Shown here in pieces: positions 27,935 through 35,902 of a stretch of DNA of 64,000 bases (position 1 is its first letter; every line of letters starts with the position of its first letter). Both the position numbers and the translations under genes were made by a program. The notes beneath the pieces are model-generated. The model made no database searches. It was not told where the DNA came from and saw nothing but the letters and a program-made list of their open reading frames with translations. Source of the DNA: Thraustochytrium sp. TN22 (Eukaryota > Sar > Bigyra > Thraustochytrida > Thraustochytriidae); the NCBI GenBank assembly GCA_013306675.1, contig JABLUY010000044.1, positions 113,228 through 177,227 of the forward strand, in the 5' to 3' direction.

Positions 27935-28837
27935 CTGAACGCGGAGATGCAGGGCCAGCAGCGCGACTGGCTGACCGGGATCGCGCGCGCCAAGGTTGAC
28001 GAGACCCGGCGCCAAGGTGGCGACATGGTCGAGATGGCACACGTGCTTGGCCAGGTCGGGTATCTGCTATGGACGCTAGGCAGGTACGTCGAAGCGATGC
28101 AGAAATACCGCGAGGCCAAGGAGATTTACCAGGACAAGCTCGGGCCACGTCATCCGATGGTTGCGACCACGCTCAACAACATGGGGGCGTTGTACAAGGC
28201 CCAGGGCCGCTACGAGGAGGCGCTGCGCTGCTACGAGGAAGATCTGTCCATCAACAGAGAAGCACTCGGGCCGCAGCACCCGGACGTGGCGACCTCGCTC
28301 AACAACATGGCCGCGGTGTACAAGGAACTTGGGGACTACGAGGAGGCGGTGCGGTGCTGCAGGGAAGCTTTGACAATTCGGCGGGAAGCCTTCGGAGCAC
28401 GCCATCCTTTGGTGGCGATCGCGCTCAACAACTTGGGTGCACTTTACAAGGACCAGGGCCGCTACGACGAGGCGCTGCGATGCTGTGAGGAATCTTTGGC
28501 GCTCCTGCATGACTCCTTCGGGACGCGGTTTCATCTGGTGGCAAGCACACTCAACAACATGGGGGAAGTGTACAAGGCCCAAGGCCGCTACGAGGATGCG
28601 CTGCGCTGCCACGAAGAGGCCTTGTCCATTCGGCAAGAATCCCTCGGGCCGCGGCATCCTGACGTCGCCGTTACGCTCAACAACATGGGCGCGGTCTACT
28701 TCGCGCAAGGCAAGTGGCGCATTGCGCTCACTCACTTTCAGCAGGCCGAGAGCATTTGGCTTGAGACTCTCGGCCTGGCGCATCCCAACACGCAGGCCAC
28801 TCAGACGTCGATTCGCGCCTGCATTGAGAAGCTGTAG
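27935..28837 (+). CDS. TPR protein, 5' part missing in gap (probable second paralog)
   Basis: Begins inside LNAEMQGQQRDWLTGIARAK, a near copy of residues 325-344 of the protein before the gap, followed by DMVEMAHVLGQVGYLLW versus DMRKMAHVLGQVGYLLY there. Five LNNMG/LNNLG TPR units start at 28172, 28298, 28424, 28550 and 28676, again at 126 nt, then a diverged final unit (WRIALTHFQQAESIWLETLG). These repeats are more divergent from one another than those before the gap and look older. The simplest reading is a second tandem gene whose TIR-like N-terminal part is lost in the gap. The alternative is one gene with an internal duplication. The stop is TAG at 28835-28837. Confidence 0.75.
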   Translation: MNAEMQGQQRDWLTGIARAKVDETRRQGGDMVEMAHVLGQVGYLLWTLGRYVEAMQKYREAKEIYQDKLGPRHPMVATTLNNMGALYKAQGRYEEALRCYEEDLSINREALGPQHPDVATSLNNMAAVYKELGDYEEAVRCCREALTIRREAFGARHPLVAIALNNLGALYKDQGRYDEALRCCEESLALLHDSFGTRFHLVASTLNNMGEVYKAQGRYEDALRCHEEALSIRQESLGPRHPDVAVTLNNMGAVYFAQGKWRIALTHFQQAESIWLETLGLAHPNTQATQTSIRACIEKL

Positions 28838-30109
28838 GCCCTCGAACTAACAGTAAGGTACCCCACTCTGAAGATGACTTGGACCTGGACGACAACGACG
28901 AGGAGGAGGAGGAGCAGGAGCAGGAGGAGGACCTTGCCGAGGAGGAGAGCCTCGTCTCGGAGGAGGACGAGGACGACGAGGAGGCCACGGGCGAGTGTAC
29001 TTATCGTTGTGGCGATGTTGGTTGCGGATCCGCATCACCAACAAGCTGCAGGGCCTGTGCGGCCGAGCTGCAGGCCTCGTCTCGCTCGCAGCGAGCGGGA
29101 AGGAAGATCAAGACAGAGACACAGCCGGGCGCTCTCGGCAGCCACCCCGGGGCCGCCCCAGCGGGCAGCTGACCGCCCGCGAATTCACCGTAAGCACAAC
29201 GTTGCATCCCGAGGTATAACATACGTGCAGTGCCGAGAGAGATCCAACTCGGCACTTTCGCGAGCAGTGCGTCCGGCCCGCGTTGAGCATCGCTTCTTGT
29301 TGCCAGTGTTTTCGCGCTGCTTGCCGCGCTCCTCATTGCACCCATCGTGGCACTCCTCGATGTGAGTATCTCTCTGATGCTCCCTCCCCCCCCCCCTCTC
29401 TCTCAAGGGAGCAAGTCCCTGTTGCGCTTCTCGCTGCGGTCCCTCCTGTTGTGCTGCGCTCCTCGTGGTTCTCGAGCGCATCGTCAGGACTGCGCTCCTC
29501 GTGGTTCTCGAGCGCATCGTCAGGACTGCGCTCCTCGTGGTTCTCGAGCCCATCGTCAGGACTGCGCTCCTCGTGGTTCTCGAGCGCATCGTCAGGACTG
29601 CGCTCCTCGTGGTTCTCGAGCGCATCGTCAGGACTGCGCTCCTCGTGGTTCTCGAGCGCATCGTCAGGACTGCGCTCCTCGTGGTTCTCGAGCGCATCGT
29701 CAGGACTGCGCTCCTCGTGGTTCTCGAGCGCATCGTCAGGACTGCGCTCCTCGTGGTTCTCGAGCGCATCGTCAGGACTGCGCTCCTCGTGGTTCTCGAG
29801 CGCATCGTCAGGACTGCGCTTCTCGTGGTTCTCGAGCCCCCGCTCGTCGTGGTTCTCGAGCTCCCTGCTGACGATGCGCTCGCCGACGTTGTTGATGATG
29901 TTGTGCTCCTGATAATGGATGTAGATCAGCTCCGCCCGCGGGCGTCCAGAACCTCTGCGCGGACGCGGGCGCGGCGGGCGGCGGGCGGCGGCGGGCGACG
30001 GCGGCGGCGGCGGCGGCGGCGGCGTGCGGAGCGGCGGCGGCGGCGCGCGGCCCTCGAGGGCGTGCAGGCAGGCGGGCGCTGCGCGCTGGGGCTGCGGACG
30101 GCGGCGGCC
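28838..30109. other. Spacer with acidic-coding-like tract and minisatellite
   Basis: 1.27 kb. The first part (28855-29170) contains an open frame rich in Glu/Asp from a GAGGAG repeat, without a credible start. A C-rich and CT tract lies near 29384-29404. A 36-bp minisatellite fills 29457-29860. GGC-rich low complexity (about 29970-30060) leads into the PPP4R2 start. No confident gene. Confidence 0.6.
29457..29860. repeat. 36-bp minisatellite, about 10-11 copies
   Basis: The unit contains CCTCGTGGTTCTCGAG followed by CGCATCGTCAGGACTGCGCT; the first part recurs every 36 bp from 29461 to 29821. Units are almost identical except for GCGC/GCCC changes at 29549 and at the 3' end. Because 36 is a multiple of three and the unit lacks stops, at least five of the six frames are open through the array. 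On the minus strand one frame gives a 12-residue ENHEERSPDDAL repeat. Confidence 0.95.
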
Positions 30110-30766
30110 ATGGGCGGCATGGAGGCGGAGCTGCGCGGCGTGGCGGCCTCGGGCGAGGTGAGCGAGGCCCTGCGCGGCGTGCTGGAGGAGATGAAGAGCA
30201 CCGGCGTGCCGAAGTACGAGTGGGACCTGCTCAAGCCGCTCGTGCACGCAGCGCTGGAGCAGTCGCTGGACGGCTTCCGCAAGGCGCACCCGAACACGGA
30301 CCCGGTCGAGCAGGGCAAGCCGGCGTATGACGTGCAGAAGCAGCGTCTGCTTTCGGCGGTGGACCTCTTCGAGGGCGCGCCCTTTACGCTGCAGCGTCTG
30401 TGCGAGCTCATTCTGCAGCCCGGCGTCTTTTACAGGAACGTGGGCAAGCTCCTCTTCGGATTGGAGAAGCTACTCTCGGTCAGCAGCGTGCTGGAGGTCG
30501 CTGGCGAGGGCCAGACTGCTGGTGCGCCGGCGGACGCGATGGAGGGCGTGGCTACCGAGGGCGGGGTTCCGGGCGCCACGGCCGACGGCGACGCGGAGAT
30601 GGCGGACTCAGGCGCGGATGATGGCAACGATGACGACGACGCGGTCATGGAAGCTAGCCCGCCGGCGCCGCCATCGGCACAGCCTGCTGTGACACCGGAC
30701 GTGGCGGCGCCTACTCTGGCGACGAACGAGAACGCGCCCGCCCCAGGAACCTCCTCCGCTCTCTAA
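30110..30766 (+). CDS. PPP4R2: Protein phosphatase 4 regulatory subunit 2
   Basis: A 218-residue regulatory subunit of protein phosphatase 4, which acts in DNA-damage recovery and centrosome or spindle function in other eukaryotes. The core matches PPP4R2: VPKYEWDLLKPLVHAALEQS in the position of the family's first helices, then PFTLQRLCELILQPGVFYRN and KLLFGLEKLLSVSSVLEV. The C-terminal 90 residues are acidic and Pro/Ala-rich, as in relatives, though shorter than animal forms. I chose the ATG at 30110. The frame stays open upstream through the minisatellite, with another ATG at 29914, but that peptide is Arg-rich and not protein-like. A GA-repeat and C-tract separate its 3' end from the facing gene. 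Confidence 0.82.
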   Translation: MGGMEAELRGVAASGEVSEALRGVLEEMKSTGVPKYEWDLLKPLVHAALEQSLDGFRKAHPNTDPVEQGKPAYDVQKQRLLSAVDLFEGAPFTLQRLCELILQPGVFYRNVGKLLFGLEKLLSVSSVLEVAGEGQTAGAPADAMEGVATEGGVPGATADGDAEMADSGADDGNDDDDAVMEASPPAPPSAQPAVTPDVAAPTLATNENAPAPGTSSAL

Positions 30767-30983
30767 CGTGAAGTGAAACGAAGTGTCCGAGCGAGCGAAA
30801 AAGCGGAAGAGAGGAGAGAGAGAGAGAGAGAGAGAGAGAAAGTGCCTCACCCCCCCCCCCACCCCCCCGCGTCCCCAAACCGGAAGCGTAGAACACCCTG
30901 CATGATTTGCCCAGCATCTCAAGAAACAAATGTCTCATGATAAGTTTACACACACGTACAGAGACAGACATCACACACGTCAA
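30767..30983. repeat. Convergent spacer with (GA)n and poly-C tracts
   Basis: 217 bp between facing stops. It contains a GA dinucleotide run (about 30813-30838) immediately followed by C10-A-C7 (about 30850-30868). The 3' part is AT-richer. Confidence 0.8.
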
Positions 30984-33041
30984 TCAATTGTCATCGTCCA
31001 CAGGCAGGCTGACCGCGGACGACACCTTGCCCTGGTCGAGCTGCAGCAGCCACTGCTGAGCGCGAACGAGTTCCGGATCGTCGCTTAAAGAAGCCTGGAA
31101 AGCGCTTCGCGCAGCGTCAAAAGCCCCCGTTTGCACGAGCGAGACGCCCAGGTTGAGCCAGGTGGCGGCGTGCGAACCGCACTCGTCCAAACTCCGCCGG
31201 AAAAGGCGCTCGGCCGCAGCAAAGTCGCCCTGCGCCATGCAGGCACGGCCCACCTCAAAGGAGACGTCCTTGAACGCCTGCAGCGGGTAGTACACATCCA
31301 TGACTGCGGCCAGATTGGCGCGCGTCAAGGCTTCCTCCTCTCCGGTCTGGGTCGCCCCCACAAAGTGCTGCTTGACGGCCAAAAAGGTGGCCTGGTCAAA
31401 GGCGCTGGCGCGCAGCACCGCGCGCGCCTCGGGTGCGCTGGCCACCGCACCCGGCGTGGACGCCCACGCATGGAGCGCTGCGACCTGGCCCGGCGCGAAG
31501 CTGTGCAAGAGCCCGTCGAGCGCAGCGTCGCATTTGCGCAGCGAGCGGTCGTAGCGGAACATGACCGCGATCGCCTTGAAACCGTCCGCGTGCGGCGTGC
31601 GCCTCACATGCGCGCCCGGATACAACCGCTCGCAGTAGCGGCGCAGCAGATGGAAGTTCGTCATGAAGGAGATGCCGCCGTGCACGACAACCTGCGGGTT
31701 CTCCAGCGCCGGGAACTCCTCCACCTCGTGGAACCCCTTGTCTGCGGCAATCATCATGACGTCGGCGCGGTCCGCCGCGAACCGCAAGAGGTTGCGCACG
31801 ACGCGCAGAGCGCCGAGCGGTACAAGAATACCCCGTGCCCCGGCCTCCGCCTGGTAGCGGCGCAATTGCTCCATGAGGATGCGGCGCTCCTCGGCCGAGC
31901 CCTCGGGCAGCATCTCCTGCGCCAGGAGAGCATCCTCCTTGGCGTCGCACACATCGTACGTCCACGAGAGCGAGAGACGCGCCGTCTCCTCAGGAGCCGC
32001 GACGCCCCCCTCCACAGCAGTCGCCGTCTCGAGCGGCGCCGGGCCCTCCTCCGGCACCGGCAGCGCAGGGGACCCAAGGCGGCACAGGACGTCTCCCGAG
32101 GCGACGTCCGGCTTGACGGCGTCTGCGCGGTTTGGGTCGACGCTAAGCACCTCAACCTGGGCGCGAAACAGGGCGCCATTGCGCACCTGGAAGGCGTCCT
32201 GCTGCAGGGAGTCAAAGAGATAGTTGCAGACGCCGACGACGGGCGCCTCGGCCTGGCCTGCGCGCAGCGTCCGACCCGAGACTGCCAGCTCGAGGTCGCC
32301 ACACCCTGTCGGGTTCGCGGCGTCCGCGAGTGCCACGTCCAAGACGCCCTCGCGAAAGAGCGCCTGCAGCGCGCTGTGCGACCGCCACAGGTCTAAACTG
32401 ACGGCGTGCACCTCCGTGAGCACATAGACGATCTTGGCGGGCTTGCGACGACCGCCGTCGCCCGCGCCGCCGCCGCGCACCCAGGCCTGCTGCAGCTCGC
32501 GGAGCCTGCTGGCGACATGAAAGCCGAGCTTGCCCGAGCCGGCGCCAAACTCCACCACGTAGGCCGTCGCGCCAGAGGCTGCGCCGTCGCCGCGCGCCAA
32601 GCCGCGGGCCTGCACGAACTCGAAGATGGCGCGCGCGTAGCCGCGCGCCAGCCGAGCATTCGTAGACGCGAAGCTGGGCACAACGCCCTGCTTCCAGCTG
32701 TCCACGCCGCGCTCCGCGTAAAACTCCTTCTGCAGCGTCCATAGCGCGCTCTGCGGCAGCGAGCTGCCGAGCTTGCCGGCGCGGCTGATGCGCTCCGCCT
32801 CGGGCCTCCCAGCGAGCAGCACTTCGTCCCACGGGGCGCCAGCCGCTGCCGTCGTCGGCGCCTTCATCTCCTCCGGCCAGGTCCAGGTCGAACTCGCGGG
32901 AGGCGCCGAGGGGTCCGCCAGAGGACCGCGAGCGCCTTGCACGCCCGCCGCCGCGCCGTCCTCGGCCGCGTCCTCGTCGCTCTCCTCGGCGGCGTCGGCG
33001 TCCTGGCCCGGCGCCGCGCACGCCGGCGCCGTGTTGCCCAT
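30984..33041 (-). CDS. SAM-dependent methyltransferase (MidA-like fold) with C-terminal TPRs
   Basis: A 685-residue predicted methyltransferase. Residues 1-60 are acidic and disordered (MGNTAPACAAPGQDADAAEE). The Rossmann SAM-binding motif AYVVEFGAGSGKLGFHVAS lies near residue 165, followed by KIVYVLTEVHAVSLDLWRSH and VVGVCNYLFDSLQQDAF, a pattern like the MidA/NDUFAF7-type fold, where NxxFDxL sits at the active site. Residues about 600-675 hold two TPR-like units (FEVGRACMAQGDFAAAERLF, ATWLNLGVSLVQTGAFDAAR). The substrate is unknown; a protein substrate is plausible for this fold. The ATG at 33041 lies only 18 nt after the stop of the upstream same-strand gene. Class is fairly secure, family less so. 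Confidence 0.7.
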   Translation of the reverse strand: MGNTAPACAAPGQDADAAEESDEDAAEDGAAAGVQGARGPLADPSAPPASSTWTWPEEMKAPTTAAAGAPWDEVLLAGRPEAERISRAGKLGSSLPQSALWTLQKEFYAERGVDSWKQGVVPSFASTNARLARGYARAIFEFVQARGLARGDGAASGATAYVVEFGAGSGKLGFHVASRLRELQQAWVRGGGAGDGGRRKPAKIVYVLTEVHAVSLDLWRSHSALQALFREGVLDVALADAANPTGCGDLELAVSGRTLRAGQAEAPVVGVCNYLFDSLQQDAFQVRNGALFRAQVEVLSVDPNRADAVKPDVASGDVLCRLGSPALPVPEEGPAPLETATAVEGGVAAPEETARLSLSWTYDVCDAKEDALLAQEMLPEGSAEERRILMEQLRRYQAEAGARGILVPLGALRVVRNLLRFAADRADVMMIAADKGFHEVEEFPALENPQVVVHGGISFMTNFHLLRRYCERLYPGAHVRRTPHADGFKAIAVMFRYDRSLRKCDAALDGLLHSFAPGQVAALHAWASTPGAVASAPEARAVLRASAFDQATFLAVKQHFVGATQTGEEEALTRANLAAVMDVYYPLQAFKDVSFEVGRACMAQGDFAAAERLFRRSLDECGSHAATWLNLGVSLVQTGAFDAARSAFQASLSDDPELVRAQQWLLQLDQGKVSSAVSLPVDDDN

Positions 33042-33059
33042 CTTGCCGCCGCCTCAGCC

Positions 33060-35273
33060 TCAGCGCCAGGTCGTGCGCAGCACGACGGGGAACTCGGTGC
33101 CCGGGCTCGCGGCCAGCAGGCGCAGCGCCTCCACGCGCTCGCCCGGCGCCGCGCCGACCAGCGGCGCGAGCGGGACGTCGGCGCTCCCAAGGAGGCGGTT
33201 CTGCTGCTGCCTCCATCCCAGCCCCTTCCTGCTCGTCGCCCTCAGGCCGCCGCGGCGCAGAACCGCGACGCGCGGCCGCTGCAGCAGCTCTACGCGCAGC
33301 GCGGGCGGCCCGTGGCGCGAGGCCACCTGCGCCGCGCGCAGCGGCCGCCGCGCCGGCACTGTGAGCGCGAGCGTCGCGCCCGGCGAGGCGGACGCCCACG
33401 TGGGCCACGTCGAGGCGGCCGCAGACTCCTGCGCGGCCACCTCCGCCTGCCACGCCGGGCACGACACGCGCACGAAGAGCCGCCGCTGCTGCCGCGCGCT
33501 CACGGAGGCCGGCCACACCGGCTGCACCAGCCGCACGCTCACGCGCAGCGTCTTGGCATCGTTCTGGTGGCCATCCTCCGAGTCCGAGCTCGAGTCCACG
33601 GACGAGGTCCTCGTCCTCGCGTCGAGGTCCTCCTTGCACTCATCTTCCTCGGAGTCTGAGCTCGAGTGTGAGCTCGATCCCGACACACTTGCCGCCGCGT
33701 CCTCGACGATCGACCATGCCGTCGAGCTTGCGCAGTCCTCGTCCTGGTCGTCGCCTTCCATCGGGCGCTCGTCCTCGATGACGCGGAGCTTGACCAGCCG
33801 GCCGAGCCTGCGGCCTCGTGTGGTAAAGGCGACGCCAGCCCGGGTTACGAGCACCGTGCGGCCATGCACCCTCTCGCGCCGCGCAGCTGTACACAGTATC
33901 GGCTCCCAGGAGAACCCCTTTTGCTGCGCGACGACGACGTCGCGAACCGCGTCTACGTGGTGGTCATCACCAGCGGAGTGGTCCTCCTCCTCCTCCTCGC
34001 CATGGTCAGCAAAACTGCTCTCGTCGTCGCTGCTCGGGACCCCTTCGACGCGCTCACTCGTGAACATCCATTTGGGGCGATGCACGTCGGTGGTGCGCTC
34101 ACCGCGCAGCTCGTGGGCCACCACGGCCCCTGCTGCGAGTCTCGTGTCATTTTTCTTGTCCGCGGACCGTGACGCATCGTCACTGTTTGACTCGCTCCCG
34201 CTTCCCGACTCGCTCTCTGACTCGCTCTCTGACTCCGTCGTGCTTGCATTGTCGCCATCACAGGCTTGTGTAGCCCACAGTGCGGCACGGTGAGGCCCGC
34301 GCGCGAAAGGCAACGAGGCGGGCGGAGCCACGCCGTCGAGGGAGGGCACACGATCGAGGACAAGCTGCAGCCAACGACCACGATCTATGCCGCGGGTCCC
34401 ATCTTGTTCACACGTCGGCTCGAAGAGGGTCAGGAAGCTCTCAAAGTCTGCCTCGGCAAAGGTCACCCGTTTCCGCTCGAGCAGCTCGTGGACAGTCGCG
34501 ACGGACAGCGGCGACGGGAGATTCGCAAGGAGGTCGGCGTACGCAAACCTTCGCGCCTTGCGGCGGTCGTGCGCGAAGGCTTGGCGCACAATAAAGAGCG
34601 TCACGCCCTGCAGAGCAGCAAAACTCTCCGCGCGAGCGCGCCGTGAATAGGTCTTCCAGCACGTTCCGCAGGTCGTCTCCGGCTGCGGCTTGGGCTCGGA
34701 CTCGAGCTTTTGCACTCTTGCCTCTGCTGGCTTGGCCTGCAGCGTCGTTGCCCACGCCGCGAAGTCCTCGAATGAGATCCAGCCAAGCCGCCGGCGGTCC
34801 AATTTGCGCAGGATCCTGTGAGCCTCGGTGCGCGGCCGACTTGCGCGAAGGCGAGTCAGGAGTGCGATGAGGTCCGTCTCCTCCACTGCGTTGGCGCCTG
34901 GCCCAAAGAGGTCTGCGAAGATGTCAGCGGCATCGTCCCCGGCGCGCAGCAACTTGAGCACGTGCGCTGTGAGGCCGTTTGCCTCGACCTCGGGACCGGT
35001 TTGGAGCGCCCGCTGGAGGCTGTCGACCGGCAGCATTCGAGCCCGCTGGCCCGGTACATGCTCTGCAAGGCACCACCACAGGTCGCGGCGGTCCTTGCGT
35101 GAGAGTCGCACGTGCAGGTTCGCCAGGACGGCATCGAGCTCGCGAGGCCGCAAGTAGACTCGCGCTTCGTCGCGGCCGGCCCAGTCCAACAACGCACGCC
35201 AGCCGATGCGCGCAGAGCTCGCGCGGGCAAGCCTCCGCGTACGCCGCAGCGCGTCATGTTCATCGCGCTGCAT
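33060..35273 (-). CDS. EF-hand-like and C2-like domain protein of unknown function
   Basis: A 737-residue protein. The N-terminal half looks like degenerate EF-hand repeats: VEETDLIALLTRLRASRP, then ILRKLDRRRLGWISFEDFAA, with poor Ca-binding loops, and later RFAYADLLANLPSPLSVATV and VTFAEADFESFLTLF. An acidic Ser/Glu linker (SESESESESGSGSESNSD) follows. The last 180 residues fit a C2-like beta-sandwich: LRVSVRLVQPVWPASV, RRLFVRVSCPAWQAEV, LRVELLQRPRVAVLRRGG and LLGSADVPLAPLVGAAPGER. Proteins with degenerate EF-hands plus C2 domains are common among ciliary or membrane-associated proteins, but no specific family is recognised. The ATG at 35273 is the first in frame. Confidence 0.65.
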   Translation of the reverse strand: MQRDEHDALRRTRRLARASSARIGWRALLDWAGRDEARVYLRPRELDAVLANLHVRLSRKDRRDLWWCLAEHVPGQRARMLPVDSLQRALQTGPEVEANGLTAHVLKLLRAGDDAADIFADLFGPGANAVEETDLIALLTRLRASRPRTEAHRILRKLDRRRLGWISFEDFAAWATTLQAKPAEARVQKLESEPKPQPETTCGTCWKTYSRRARAESFAALQGVTLFIVRQAFAHDRRKARRFAYADLLANLPSPLSVATVHELLERKRVTFAEADFESFLTLFEPTCEQDGTRGIDRGRWLQLVLDRVPSLDGVAPPASLPFARGPHRAALWATQACDGDNASTTESESESESESGSGSESNSDDASRSADKKNDTRLAAGAVVAHELRGERTTDVHRPKWMFTSERVEGVPSSDDESSFADHGEEEEEDHSAGDDHHVDAVRDVVVAQQKGFSWEPILCTAARRERVHGRTVLVTRAGVAFTTRGRRLGRLVKLRVIEDERPMEGDDQDEDCASSTAWSIVEDAAASVSGSSSHSSSDSEEDECKEDLDARTRTSSVDSSSDSEDGHQNDAKTLRVSVRLVQPVWPASVSARQQRRLFVRVSCPAWQAEVAAQESAAASTWPTWASASPGATLALTVPARRPLRAAQVASRHGPPALRVELLQRPRVAVLRRGGLRATSRKGLGWRQQQNRLLGSADVPLAPLVGAAPGERVEALRLLAASPGTEFPVVLRTTWR

Positions 35274-35902
35274 TGCTGGCTTGGAAGACGTAGATGACGC
35301 TGCGCGCCGCGTTCAAGTTTGTTGACTGTGAGGGAGCTGTGTGTGTGTGCGTGTGTGCGACCACGAAAGCGAGCTGGCAGTGCCCACCTTGGGGCCACTC
35401 GGCCCCGTGCGTTGGCCGAGCGATGCCGTTGGGTCCGCTGATTCGCAAATCAGCTTCTTCCACCAAGGAACCTCTCCTCGCGGTCGTCAGCCCACGTGCC
35501 GCTGCACATTGATCAATTCCATGGAACGGTGAGGTTCCGAACATTCGCGGAGAGAAATGACATCTTCGCTGGCCGCGCGCGCCCCACTTGCTGTGCTTGC
35601 TTCATTCAACATCCAGCCAAAGGAGTCCTCCCGCCTGCGCAGAGTCTTGGTCGTTGATTTTTCTTTTTGGCTGCAGTGCAGTGCCGCCCTGGTTACATTT
35701 GACAAATTCGACATCATGCGGCCAGTGGCGAAACGAACCCGATGCCGCATCCTGTTGTAACGGATTCGCCTTCAACTTTGGCTCCGCCACGCCCCACACG
35801 TCATGAGCCAAGCGAGCCTCGCGGCTTTCCATCAAAGCCAGAGCAGGTCGTCCGCTTGGCGGCTGCCGCGTGTGGCGTCGCCGGCACGCGATCGCCGTGG
35901 TC
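35274..35902. promoter_or_regulatory. Divergent spacer
   Basis: 629 bp between divergent starts and noticeably richer in AT than most of the window. A GTGTGTGTGCGTGTGTGC tract lies at about 35338-35356. No gene or recognised motif. Confidence 0.45.

Noticed and set aside
27370-28837. Regular repeats as a CRISPR array
   Set aside because: Units are coding, contiguous and without spacers, in a eukaryotic gene.
28855-29172. Acidic open frame after the TPR gene as an extra exon or gene
   Set aside because: No credible start and no intron of workable size joins it to the TPR gene; composition is explained by a GAGGAG repeat.
29465-30109. N-terminal extension of PPP4R2 through the minisatellite
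   Set aside because: No upstream ATG before the repeat was found in frame, and the PPP4R2 core starts just after 30110.
33041-33062. Stop-codon readthrough joining the EF-hand/C2 and methyltransferase genes
   Set aside because: Two in-frame TGA codons (TGA-GGC-TGA) stand between them.
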